This document shows, piece by piece, positions 1 to 8,109 of a stretch of 64,000 bases of DNA. The stretch is from positions 428,890 through 492,889 of the forward strand of contig CALKXJ010000007.1 of assembly GCA_938003835.1 (NCBI GenBank), in the 5' to 3' direction. Position 1 is the stretch's first letter, and every line of letters starts with the position of its first letter. The position numbers and the translations under genes were made by a program. The stretch comes from an uncultured Bryobacteraceae bacterium (GTDB taxonomy: Bacteria > Acidobacteriota > Terriglobia > Bryobacterales > Bryobacteraceae). The notes under the pieces were generated by a model. That model ran no database searches, had not been told where the DNA came from, and worked only from the letters and a program-made list of their open reading frames with translations.

Positions 1-1317
1 ATAGTAGGCGAAGGCGAGTTGAAAGTGGGCGCGCCAGTTCGCGGGCGCCTTCTCGACGGAATCCTCCCAGAGAGCGATGGCACTGCCCCAGACCAGATTG
101 CGCTGGTGGGTGAGCAGGCCGGCGACAACGACAACCGCCGCCAGGGCGCCGGCAAGCGCCTTACTCGAGACTCTCCATCGCGCCAGCAGCGCGGCAGCGA
201 CGAGCAGCAGCCCGAGCGAAGGCAGATAGAGGCGGCGCTCGGCGAGCGGATCGGCGATCGGCACGAACGAGGAGGTCGGGGCGATCAACACAAAGAAAAC
301 GAAGAGGCCGAAGGCGGCCAGCCGGAGGCGCCGCCGGGCCCACCAGGCCGCCACCAGAACCCCGATGATTGCGGTCAGACCCGCCAGGGCCGCCGGATCC
401 GTCCAGGAAGCGACGGGCTGGTAGGCATGATCGATGTTCTGCCCGTAGGGCAACACAAACATGCGCAGGTAGACCCAGATGACCTTCGCCTGCGTCAGGA
501 AATACTTCTGCCAGGGCAGCCCTTCGACGGCAAAACCGGCGGTGTCGGCCGTGCGCAACACCCGCCAGACGAAGGCGCCGGCGCCGCCCGCGCCCACGGC
601 CATGGGCAGGTAGAGCCGCCAGTTGCGGCTCAATGCCTCAAACGCCCGCCCGCGTCTGAACCAGAGGTCGGTCAGCACCAGCAGAGCCGGAAACACGGCC
701 GTATGCTCCTTGGTGGTCACCGCGGCGGCGAACAGCGCCAGGATCAGAGCAGCCTCCAGCCAGCTTATGCTTTCCCGCCGGCGATAGAGGAAAACGGCGT
801 AGGCAGCGTAGAAGAGCATCACGCTCAGGTTCTCCGAGCGGCTGGCGACATAAGCGACCGCCTCGGTGTGCAGCGGGTGAAGCAGAAAGAGCCCGGCGGC
901 GAAGGCGGCCAGCGGTTCGCGCGGCCAGTCCGGGACGCCTTCCCAGTCGAGCAGCCGCCGCACGATGAGGTAGACGGCCAGCGCCGCGGCGCAATGAAAC
1001 GCCAAATTCAGCAAGTGGTAGCCTGCCGGCTCGAGCCCGTGGAGTTTGTAGTTGATCCAGAAGGTGAACATCAGGAGCGGCCGCACACCGCTCACCCAGG
1101 CGCTGAGCGGAAGCTCGTGCGCCCGCGGGTCGAAAAACGGCAGCGCGCGGTCGTCGAACAGGAACGGCCCTTCGAGCGCGGGTCGATAGGCGAGCACAGC
1201 CGCCACGGCGCCCGCGGCGAGTCCGCCGAGGAGGCGCAGGAAGGGACGAGGCGGCGCCTGGTTCGCAGCAGCTGCCCGTGCCCCCTCAGCCGGCCTTTTG
1301 CGCTTGCCCTTTCTCAT
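1..1317 (-). CDS. TMTC-like GT-C membrane glycosyltransferase (partial)
   Basis: Multi-pass membrane protein, open at the left window edge; the N-terminus is at 1317 (MRKGKRKRP). About 430 residues are visible with roughly ten hydrophobic segments. Early loop residues FLFDDRALPF, then a YHLLNL segment and LLHPLHTEAVAY, resemble the polyprenol-phosphate-sugar-dependent O-mannosyltransferase family TMTC/PMT (GT-C fold), in which an early acidic loop motif is catalytic. The last visible residues (KAPANWRAHFQLAFAYY) look like the start of TPR repeats, as in TMTC proteins. The start overlaps the end of the DUF2304 gene by 32 bp, so it is translated within the GT2 operon. Sugar and acceptor are unknown; protein O-glycosylation is inference. 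Confidence 0.7.
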   Translation of the reverse strand, partial: MRKGKRKRPAEGARAAAANQAPPRPFLRLLGGLAAGAVAAVLAYRPALEGPFLFDDRALPFFDPRAHELPLSAWVSGVRPLLMFTFWINYKLHGLEPAGYHLLNLAFHCAAALAVYLIVRRLLDWEGVPDWPREPLAAFAAGLFLLHPLHTEAVAYVASRSENLSVMLFYAAYAVFLYRRRESISWLEAALILALFAAAVTTKEHTAVFPALLVLTDLWFRRGRAFEALSRNWRLYLPMAVGAGGAGAFVWRVLRTADTAGFAVEGLPWQKYFLTQAKVIWVYLRMFVLPYGQNIDHAYQPVASWTDPAALAGLTAIIGVLVAAWWARRRLRLAAFGLFVFFVLIAPTSSFVPIADPLAERRLYLPSLGLLLVAAALLARWRVSSKALAGALAAVVVVAGLLTHQRNLVWGSAIALWEDSVEKAPANWRAHFQLAFAYY

Positions 1318-1666
1318 AAAGCGCCTGGAGCTCGTACTGGAGAATGGCCACTCGCTGGGCGAGCGTGATATTGGCGTCCTTGAGCTCGGAGATGATCAAC
1401 GAGAAGCGGTAGAAAACAAGCAGGAAGACGCTGAAGGAGACAAACAGCAGCGCCAGGGGCGGGTCCTCGATCCCCAGCAGCCCCGCCAGCCAGACCAGCA
1501 CCCCCTCAGCCCGCGAGAGCACGAGGAGGCACACTCCCGCCGCCAGCCAGCTCACCGAGTACTCCACCCGGATGTGCGCCCTCCGCAGCGAGGCGAGCAC
1601 CACGACAATCAGCGTCGCGCTGAGCAGCGTGACTACGTTCAGCAGCCGATCCATACGCTCTATCAT
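1286..1666 (-). CDS. DUF2304 family small membrane protein
   Basis: 126 residues. Three hydrophobic segments (about residues 8-25, 37-52 and 70-95) are followed by a cytoplasmic helical tail (LKDANITLAQRVAILQYELQ) likely to form a coiled coil. The family is regularly found beside GT2 polyprenol-phosphate glycosyltransferases in polysaccharide and glycoprotein loci, but its biochemical role is not established. It lies 6 bp downstream of the GT2 gene at 1673-2404 and overlaps the membrane transferase after it, so all are probably one transcript. Confidence 0.8.
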   Translation of the reverse strand: MIERMDRLLNVVTLLSATLIVVVLASLRRAHIRVEYSVSWLAAGVCLLVLSRAEGVLVWLAGLLGIEDPPLALLFVSFSVFLLVFYRFSLIISELKDANITLAQRVAILQYELQALYEKGQAQKAG

Positions 1667-1672
1667 CCCGCC

Positions 1673-2404
1673 TCAGCGCCGCCTCGGGCGCCCGTCGTAC
1701 TTGAGGACGTTGACGAAGACGCCGAGCAGCACATGAATGATGTAGTAAAACGACTTGAGCGCGGTGATCGAGCTGCGGCCGGCCCGGCGCGGCCGGACGC
1801 GGCAGGGCACCTCCGCGAAACGGAAGGCCTTGCGCTGAAGCACGACCAGCGCCTCGATCTCCGGGTACTCGAGCGGGAAGCTCCGGCTGAAGATCTCGAG
1901 GGCGGCCCGATTGACGCCGACGAAGCCCGAGGTGGGGTCGCGCACCGGCTTGCCGAGGATCGGCCGCAGCACCAGCCGGAAAAAACGGATTCCGAGCCCG
2001 CGGAGGAAGCTGGTGTGCTGCTCCGGTCCGTCGAGAAACCTCGAGCCGATCACCATTTCGCATCCCGACTCGCGCAGCGCCTCAAAAATCGCCGGCAGGT
2101 CGCGCGGATCGTGCTGGCCGTCGCCGTCGACGCGGATCACGTATTGATAGCCGAGCTCGTAGGCGAGCCGGTAACCGGCCTGAACGCACCCGCCGAGTCC
2201 CAGATGGTGCGGCAGCGAGAGCACCTCGGCGCCCGCCACGCGCGCCACCACCGCCGTGCAGTCGCTCGAGCAGTCGTCGATCACCAGTACGGGAACCTCG
2301 GGCATCACTTGGCGAATCTCCCAGACGACCTCGCCGACGGCGCCCTCTTCGTTGTACGCCGGAACGATGATAAGCAGGGAATCCGGGCCCGAGGCTCGCC
2401 TCAT
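1673..2404 (-). CDS. GT2 glycosyltransferase, polyprenol-phosphate mannose synthase-like
   Basis: 243 residues, a GT-A fold family 2 transferase. Visible motifs are VPAYNEE (14-20), the DD pair at 43-44 and the DGDGQHD metal-binding motif (93-99), all characteristic of dolichol/polyprenol-phosphate mannosyl or glucosyl synthases. There is no C-terminal membrane domain, so it is a DPM1-type soluble enzyme that probably works at the membrane face with the adjacent DUF2304 and GT-C proteins. The likely product is a polyprenol-phosphate sugar donor for the downstream GT-C enzyme. Its start overlaps the stop of the upstream GT2 gene by 4 bp (ATGA). The exact sugar cannot be told from sequence. Confidence 0.85.
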   Translation of the reverse strand: MRRASGPDSLLIIVPAYNEEGAVGEVVWEIRQVMPEVPVLVIDDCSSDCTAVVARVAGAEVLSLPHHLGLGGCVQAGYRLAYELGYQYVIRVDGDGQHDPRDLPAIFEALRESGCEMVIGSRFLDGPEQHTSFLRGLGIRFFRLVLRPILGKPVRDPTSGFVGVNRAALEIFSRSFPLEYPEIEALVVLQRKAFRFAEVPCRVRPRRAGRSSITALKSFYYIIHVLLGVFVNVLKYDGRPRRR

Positions 2405-3411
2405 AACGCCGCCACCTCACGAAGACCGATCGCGTGCGCGCGCATCAGGCGGCAGAATTCGCGCGCCGGGATCCGCCGCTTGCGCCGGATCCCGCGGCGC
2501 TGGATCGCCAGGCGCCGGCGGGCGCCCCAAAGCTCACGATGCGCCGCGACGACGATTCGGACCAGCTCCCAGGCGCTCGAGCCCTGGCGACGAAACTCTG
2601 CCGCCCGCCCGTAGCCGCGCGCCATCAGAACCAGGTGCCAGAAATAGCGCGCCAGAGTCGAGAACGGCACCTTCCACAGCGCCCGCGCCGGAAAGTTTTT
2701 CGCCACCACGAACAGCCGGTTTCGCTCGACGTAGAAGGCCTTGAGAGGGGAGGCGCGGCCCGCAGTGTGGGAATAGTGGTGCTCGACGACCGCCTCAGGC
2801 ACGTACAGACAGGTCCAGCCCGCCCACCGGGCGCGCAAGCCCAAGTCGGTGTCCTCGCAATAGAGGAGGAAGTCCTCGTCGAACAGGCCGATCTCTTCGA
2901 GCATGGCGCGGCGGTAGAGCGCCGCCGAGCCGCTCGCGAACAGCACCTCTTCCTCCCGGGAGTACTCCTCCGGCGGCCGGCCGTGTCCGCGTTGCTTGGA
3001 GCTGCCGTCGGCGGCAAGCAGCATGCCCGCCGAATCGAGCGTCCCCGTGCCCGCCAGCATGACGCGCGAAGCGCACATGCCGGCGTCGGGGCGCCGCTCG
3101 ATGGCCTCGACCAACGCCTCGAGCCAGCCCGGCGCGGCCACCGCGTCGTCGTTCAGCGCGGCCAGAAACGGAGCGCGGCTTGCCCGGAAGCCCTGATTGA
3201 CCGCGGCGCCGTAGCCGAGATTCGTCCGGTTCTCGATCAGCCGAAACCACTCTTCCCAGCCGCAGGAACGGACCGCGCCGCAGCCGGAGTTGTCCACGAC
3301 GACCACCTCGAAGTCGCGAAAGCTCTGCCGTTTCAGGCTCGCCAGACAATCCGCGAGCACGGGCGGCGCCGCGAGCGTCGGAACGACCACGATCACGCGA
3401 GGTTCGGCCAA
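2401..3411 (-). CDS. GT2 family glycosyltransferase (rhamnosyltransferase-like)
   Basis: 336 residues. Motifs are VVVPTL at the N-terminus, VVVDNSGCG, ALNDDAVAAPGWLE (the DxD equivalent) and YCEDTDLGLRARWAGW near residue 190, typical of GT2 enzymes of the WbbL/rhamnosyltransferase type that extend surface glycans. It is the first gene of the minus-strand operon. The start is TTG at 3411; a TAGAAT box ends 6 nt upstream and no Shine-Dalgarno is visible, so the mRNA may be leaderless. The C-terminal 60 residues are very basic. Confidence 0.85.
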   Translation of the reverse strand: MAEPRVIVVVPTLAAPPVLADCLASLKRQSFRDFEVVVVDNSGCGAVRSCGWEEWFRLIENRTNLGYGAAVNQGFRASRAPFLAALNDDAVAAPGWLEALVEAIERRPDAGMCASRVMLAGTGTLDSAGMLLAADGSSKQRGHGRPPEEYSREEEVLFASGSAALYRRAMLEEIGLFDEDFLLYCEDTDLGLRARWAGWTCLYVPEAVVEHHYSHTAGRASPLKAFYVERNRLFVVAKNFPARALWKVPFSTLARYFWHLVLMARGYGRAAEFRRQGSSAWELVRIVVAAHRELWGARRRLAIQRRGIRRKRRIPAREFCRLMRAHAIGLREVAAL

Positions 3412-3417
3412 CCTTTG

Positions 3418-3423
3418 ATTCTA
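3418..3423 (-). promoter_or_regulatory. -10-like box TAGAAT 6 nt before the GT2 start
   Basis: On the minus strand TAGAAT is followed by CAAAGG and then the TTG start at 3411. No clear -35 element was found. At this distance transcription would begin at or next to the start codon. Confidence 0.45.
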
Positions 3424-3447
3424 CGGGATCGCTGCGCGGCAGCCGGC

Positions 3448-4593
3448 TCAGCGCGCCGGGCCGCTGTTCTCGTACCACTTGAGATTCGCCGTGGCCGAGC
3501 CGATGCAGGCGATGTCCGGACGCCCGTCGGCGTTAAGGTCGGCCACCGCGCACGAGGCCGCCGCGATGCCGCCCTGGTCCAGGACCGTGCGCCTCCAGGC
3601 GGTTCCGCCCTGAGCGGCATAGTAGATGTAAACGGAATGCCCCGGGCCGCGGAAGCCGGCGATGATCTCGTCGTGCCCGTCGGCGTTCAAGTCCGCCGCT
3701 TCAACGGTGTGGCCGTCGGCGAGCGTATCGTCGATCACCATCCGTTCGAATCCCTGGTCTCGCTCGAGGTAGACGGTTACCTGATGGCCGTGCCACGGCT
3801 CGATGGCAGCGAGAAACCGGGCCCTGCCCAGGCGGCCGACAGTGACGTCGCTTGCGCCCGAGCGCGGCCACGGGGCCGGGGCCCCGCGCGCCAGCTCCCG
3901 GCGATGCCAGCGGCCTCCGGAGTAAGAGTAGACGTGGATGCCTTCGAAACTGGCCGTCAGAATATCGTCGGCGCCGTCTCCGTTCCAGTCCAGCACGTGG
4001 ATACCGTGCAGGACGCCTTCGGTTTCATCGCCGATCAGCCCCCGTTTCCATTCGCCCGGACGGTAGAACACGAGCGGCACCCTGTCCCGGTAGTCCGGCT
4101 TTTGGGCGCGCCCGCCGGTGAGCGGCGCATTCACCACCACCGGCCGGCCGGATCCGTCGATGTCGGCGCAACGCAGGCGGTGCGAGGTGGGCAGGCGGTC
4201 GATCTCCTCGGCCGCCCAGAGCTCCTCGGGAGCGCCTCGCCGGCGCAGGAGCGAGACGATGCCGAGACTCCGGGAGGCTTCGTTCTCAAAGGCGTGCGCC
4301 ACGACGATCTCGGGGTAACCCTGCGCGTCGCGGCTGCACGAGGCGAGATTGATCATGCGATCCAGGCCCGAGGCCAGCACGTGCCGGCGCCAGCGCGGTC
4401 CCTCGAACCAGACTAGGTCGCTCATGCCGCTCGCCAGCGCCACCAGGTCCGTCACCCCGTCCCGGTTGACGTCCAGGGCGACCACCTGGTAGCCGCCTCT
4501 GAGGTCCGTCGCGAGCACGTGCTCGGTGAACCGCGCCGGAGGCGCCGCGCCGAGGGCGGCGGCCAGCAGGAAAGCGGCGCAGGCGACCTTCAT
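3448..4593 (-). CDS. Secreted FG-GAP/VCBS repeat protein
   Basis: 381 residues with a signal peptide (FLLAAALGAAPPA). Repeats of the form DVNRDGVTDLVAL, DWNGDGADDILTA, DLNADGHDEIIAG and DLNADGRPDIACI mark calcium-binding FG-GAP/VCBS blades, so the mature protein is probably a seven-bladed, integrin-like beta-propeller in the periplasm or outside the cell. Its start overlaps the stop of the TonB-dependent receptor gene (ATGA, 4590-4593), implying co-translation and perhaps joint work at the outer membrane. Ligand unknown. Confidence 0.8.
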   Translation of the reverse strand: MKVACAAFLLAAALGAAPPARFTEHVLATDLRGGYQVVALDVNRDGVTDLVALASGMSDLVWFEGPRWRRHVLASGLDRMINLASCSRDAQGYPEIVVAHAFENEASRSLGIVSLLRRRGAPEELWAAEEIDRLPTSHRLRCADIDGSGRPVVVNAPLTGGRAQKPDYRDRVPLVFYRPGEWKRGLIGDETEGVLHGIHVLDWNGDGADDILTASFEGIHVYSYSGGRWHRRELARGAPAPWPRSGASDVTVGRLGRARFLAAIEPWHGHQVTVYLERDQGFERMVIDDTLADGHTVEAADLNADGHDEIIAGFRGPGHSVYIYYAAQGGTAWRRTVLDQGGIAAASCAVADLNADGRPDIACIGSATANLKWYENSGPAR

Positions 4594-7070
4594 CGGGCCT
4601 TGCCGAGCCAGCGGATGCGGAAGTTGTAAGAGCGGTCCGCGCCTCCGTAAAAGCGCAGGAAGTTGTGCGAGCCCATGTTGTTGTTCACGACGTTAGGATT
4701 ATCGTGATTCGTGAGGTTGTTGCAACCCATGCGGAAGGCCCACAGGTTCTTGCGGAATTCGAAACGCCGCTCGACGTGAAGGTTCAGCTCGAAGTGGTTG
4801 GGGAACCGCTGCGAGTTCACGCCGCCGACGACGCGGCCGTCCTCGCTGATGATCGAAAACGGGAATCCGGTCCGCCAGTCGACGAGATAGGCGATGGACC
4901 ATTTCCGGAACGGCGTCGGCAGGTAACCCCAGCTCAGCAGCCGGTTGGGCGAGTCCCAGGGCATCGGACCGATGTTGAAATCCACGATGATCGGATCGTC
5001 AACACTGAAGTCGGCCACCGCGTTCGACAGCGAGCGGGAGCGCGTGTAGCTCAACAGCCACTCGTACTGCCGGCGGACGACGTGCCGCAGGGTGATGCGG
5101 AACGAGTCGTGGACGTCGCGGCGATCGTTGGTCAGGTTGTAGATGGCGTCGAAGGGAAGGTGGTTGAAGCGCTGAACCCACTCGATGGGCGGCTTCACGA
5201 ACGGGTTAAGCAGGTTGACATAAGTAAAGCCGAGGCGCCCGCGCCGCCGCAGGTACTCCAGGCGCGTGTGTACTCCTTCCGTCCATTCCTGGTCCCAGCC
5301 CAGGCTCAAGTTGCGGTAGCGCGGCCGCGCCGGAGCGGAGTTCTGAATGGTGAAGACCGTCACGGCGGACTCGCGCACCGGGACGCCGTCGATGTTGAAG
5401 TAGGTGGTCAACGCGTACTGATCGCGCGGCCGCAGGAAGACGCGCAGCGGCGTGGCGTCGTAGATCATGCCGTAGCCGCCGGAGAGCTTGGTTCGCTCCA
5501 GCCCCGGCGGTGACCAGGCGAAACCGATCCGCGGCGAGACGTTCCAGTAGTGAAGGATCTCGTCCCAGTCGCTGCGCAGGCCGGCCTCGACGAGCAAGTT
5601 CGGCCGGAGGCGCCAGGAGTCCTGGGCGTAGAGGGAGCTCTCGTAATTGGTGAGGCTGGCCAGCCCGCTGCCGCCGAAGAGGGTGCGCCGCATCGGCACG
5701 TAGTTGGCCCGCAGCGTCTCATAGCCGGTGCGCCGGACCTGCTGCCAGTGGGTGAGGCGGTTCAGGTCAGCGCCGATCTTGGGCTGGTGCTCTCCGAGAA
5801 GCCGGAAGGCCGGGAGGAAGCTGTTGAGGATCAACTGGTCCCGGGCGGATTTCATCGTGGCGTCGACGAAGAAGTTCCCCCGGGTGCCCTCCGGCGTGAT
5901 CTGGTAGAGGCGGTCCCCCTGGGGGATCTCCCGCGAGAAGGTCCGGTTGGCTGCATATCCGACCTCGAGGAGCACGTCCCCGGTCAGGTACATCTGGTTC
6001 TTGATGTGGAAGAAATACTGGCGGCGCCGCAGGTCCCGGGTCGTCTCGACGGGGTCGATCGCCGTCAGGCCCCAGCGCGGCGCGGTGTAAAAGTTGGTGA
6101 GAAACCCGGTGTAAAGGATGCTCCACGGCGCCAGGTTCACCTGGGTGTTCAAGTGGTTGCTGGCGCGCCAGCTTGCCGTGCGGTCCTGGCCCCGGGGCAG
6201 CTCCTTGACCACGGCGGTGACGTACTGGATGTCAAAGGAGTCGGAAAACCACGCCCGTCCCCGCCGGATGGGCCCGGAAAAGTTGAACCGCGGCGTCCAG
6301 CCTCCCACCATCAAGCCCTTGCGGTATTCGATGCCGGGGACGAAGTTCGTCGCGGTGCTGCGGAAGCGGTCGTCGCCGGTCTTGGTGTGAATGGCCAGCA
6401 CGCCGGCAGAGCCCTTGCCGTATTCGGGCGAGATCCTGCCGCCGATCACATCGACCGACTGCACCGCCTCGACGCTGAGGCGGCTTTCGAAGCGCCCGGT
6501 GAGCGGGTCGGTGATGTTGAAACCGTCGAGGATGTAAAGGGTCTGGTTCTCGTGGCCGCCATTGATGTGCACCCCGCCGCGGTTGTCCTGCACCACGCCG
6601 GGAATGATGCGCAGCGCGTTGCGCAGGTCGTTGGTGGTGGGATAGGGAATATTGACAATGTGAGCGGCACTCGCCGTCTCGCGCGTCTCGGTGGTGTTCA
6701 TGTCGACGGGAGGCGGCGCGGCGCTCACCTCGATCTCTTCGAAGACCTCCCGCAGCCGGTATAAGGTGAAGTCGACCTCGTTGTCTCCTTGGGCGAGCCG
6801 GATCCGGTGGCGCCGGAGCGGAAAGTGCCCGTTGCGCTCGATGTCGACCCAGTATTCGCCGGGAGCCGGCAGTTTCACCTCGAAGCGACCCGACGGGTCG
6901 GCGAAGATGAGGGTGCCGGAGGTCTCCGGCGCCGATCTCAGCACGACTTCGACGCCTCCGAGCGGAGCGCCGTTTTCGTTGGTGACGCGGCCCACCAGGC
7001 GGACCTCGGCCCCGGCGCTTCCGAGCGCCGCCACGAGCGCGCTCCAAGCGAGCCACCACCGCGCGGCCAT
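4590..7070 (-). CDS. TonB-dependent receptor with carboxypeptidase-regulatory domain
   Basis: 826 residues from the ATG at 7070 (MAARWWLAW, a signal peptide to about SAGA); a longer reading frame upstream lacks a plausible start. Order: signal peptide, CarboxypepD-regulatory-like Ig domain (about 22-110), plug domain (about 145-240, with GVHINGGHENQTLYILDG), then a 22-stranded barrel. This is the Oar-like outer-membrane receptor type expanded in Acidobacteriota, thought to import large substrates. A -10-like TATAGT on the minus strand lies at 7092-7097, overlapping the divergent gene's box. The last strand ends in RWLGKAR rather than the usual aromatic residue, which is slightly unusual. Confidence 0.9.
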   Translation of the reverse strand: MAARWWLAWSALVAALGSAGAEVRLVGRVTNENGAPLGGVEVVLRSAPETSGTLIFADPSGRFEVKLPAPGEYWVDIERNGHFPLRRHRIRLAQGDNEVDFTLYRLREVFEEIEVSAAPPPVDMNTTETRETASAAHIVNIPYPTTNDLRNALRIIPGVVQDNRGGVHINGGHENQTLYILDGFNITDPLTGRFESRLSVEAVQSVDVIGGRISPEYGKGSAGVLAIHTKTGDDRFRSTATNFVPGIEYRKGLMVGGWTPRFNFSGPIRRGRAWFSDSFDIQYVTAVVKELPRGQDRTASWRASNHLNTQVNLAPWSILYTGFLTNFYTAPRWGLTAIDPVETTRDLRRRQYFFHIKNQMYLTGDVLLEVGYAANRTFSREIPQGDRLYQITPEGTRGNFFVDATMKSARDQLILNSFLPAFRLLGEHQPKIGADLNRLTHWQQVRRTGYETLRANYVPMRRTLFGGSGLASLTNYESSLYAQDSWRLRPNLLVEAGLRSDWDEILHYWNVSPRIGFAWSPPGLERTKLSGGYGMIYDATPLRVFLRPRDQYALTTYFNIDGVPVRESAVTVFTIQNSAPARPRYRNLSLGWDQEWTEGVHTRLEYLRRRGRLGFTYVNLLNPFVKPPIEWVQRFNHLPFDAIYNLTNDRRDVHDSFRITLRHVVRRQYEWLLSYTRSRSLSNAVADFSVDDPIIVDFNIGPMPWDSPNRLLSWGYLPTPFRKWSIAYLVDWRTGFPFSIISEDGRVVGGVNSQRFPNHFELNLHVERRFEFRKNLWAFRMGCNNLTNHDNPNVVNNNMGSHNFLRFYGGADRSYNFRIRWLGKAR

Positions 7071-7091
7071 CCCGATCCACCCTCTAGCCCT

Positions 7092-7101
7092 ACTATACAA
7101 T
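7092..7101. promoter_or_regulatory. Overlapping divergent -10-like boxes
   Basis: On the minus strand TATAGT (7097-7092) faces the TonB receptor. On the plus strand TACAAT (7096-7101) lies 9 nt before the ATG at 7111. The two boxes overlap by two bases, so polymerase could not use both at once. -35 elements are weak or absent. Confidence 0.4.
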
Positions 7102-7110
7102 CGACGGTTT

Positions 7111-8109
7111 ATGGCGATTCTCACTACCGTCGTGGGCAGCTACCCCATTCCCCACTGGCTAAGGGGCGACACCAGCCGGGTGACACTTCGCGACGCCATC
7201 ATGGTGGTGCTCAAAACCCAGGAGCTGGCCGGCATCGATCTGGTGACCGACGGCGAGCTCAACCGCTTTGATCCCAGCCATCCGGAGACCAACGGCATGA
7301 TCGATTACTTTGTCCGGCAGATGGACGGCATCCGGACTCGGTTCTCGATCCAGGATCTCGATCAATTTCGCGCCGATGCCGGCCTGAGCTACCGGGCGAT
7401 GCCGGCAGGCGTCGTCACGGGCGAGATCGGCGACGGCACGCTCAACCTGCTGGCCGACTTCGAACTGACGCGGTCGCTGACAAGGTCACCGGTCAAATTC
7501 ACCTGCACCGGCCCGCACATGCTCGCCAAGGTTCTGACGGATCGCTACTACCGGGACCCGGCCGCGCTGGCGATGGCGATCGCGCGCGCGTTGCGCCGCC
7601 AGCTCGAGCGCATCCCGGCCGACGTCATCCAGCTCGACGAGGCCAACATCAGCGGCCACCCTGAAGACGCCGACTGGGCGCTCCCGGCCATCAACCACGT
7701 GCTCGAGGGCGTCCGCGGTCGCCGGGGCGTGCACATCTGCTTCGGCAACTATGGCGGCCAGACCATCCAGCGCGGCTTCTGGAAAAACCTCCTCCCCTTC
7801 CTCAATGGCCTCGAGGCCGACCACCTGGTGCTCGAATTCGCCCGGCGCGGCTACGACGAGCTCGAGATCTTCCGCGACCTTGACCCCAAGATCGGCCTGG
7901 GACTGAGCGTCATCGACATCAAGGACAACGAGATCGAATCGCCCGACCTCATCGCGCGCCGGATCGAGCATGCCGCCAGGTTGCTCGGCGCCGAGCGCAT
8001 CCCTTACGTGCACCCGGATTGCGGGTTCTGGATGCTCCAGCGCAGCGTGGCCGACGGCAAGATGCGGGCGCTGGTGGCGGGGCGCGACCGCTTCGAGGGC
8101 CGCGCTTAG
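7111..8109 (+). CDS. MetE C-terminal-domain-like protein (core methionine synthase-type)
   Basis: 332 residues, matching only the C-terminal catalytic barrel of cobalamin-independent methionine synthase. The zinc-site pattern is complete: HxC in VHICFGNYG, a Glu in LVLEFARRG and a Cys in VHPDCGFW, in the order used by MetE. The N-terminal folate-binding half is absent, so it is either a folate-independent methionine synthase-like enzyme or another zinc thiol-alkyl transferase. It begins 9 nt after a TACAAT box without a Shine-Dalgarno, and its stop interlocks with that of the convergent FAH gene (8106-8109). No methionine gene adjoins it. Confidence 0.75.
   Translation: MAILTTVVGSYPIPHWLRGDTSRVTLRDAIMVVLKTQELAGIDLVTDGELNRFDPSHPETNGMIDYFVRQMDGIRTRFSIQDLDQFRADAGLSYRAMPAGVVTGEIGDGTLNLLADFELTRSLTRSPVKFTCTGPHMLAKVLTDRYYRDPAALAMAIARALRRQLERIPADVIQLDEANISGHPEDADWALPAINHVLEGVRGRRGVHICFGNYGGQTIQRGFWKNLLPFLNGLEADHLVLEFARRGYDELEIFRDLDPKIGLGLSVIDIKDNEIESPDLIARRIEHAARLLGAERIPYVHPDCGFWMLQRSVADGKMRALVAGRDRFEGRA

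Noticed and set aside
19..1368. A 449-residue plus-strand frame at the left edge
   Set aside because: The opposite strand encodes a continuous membrane protein with GT-C features; the plus frame is charged and repetitive in the way of antisense frames.
2434..4416. A 660-residue plus-strand open frame
   Set aside because: It runs across two genes on the other strand with recognised GT2 and FG-GAP motifs and shows no family motif itself.
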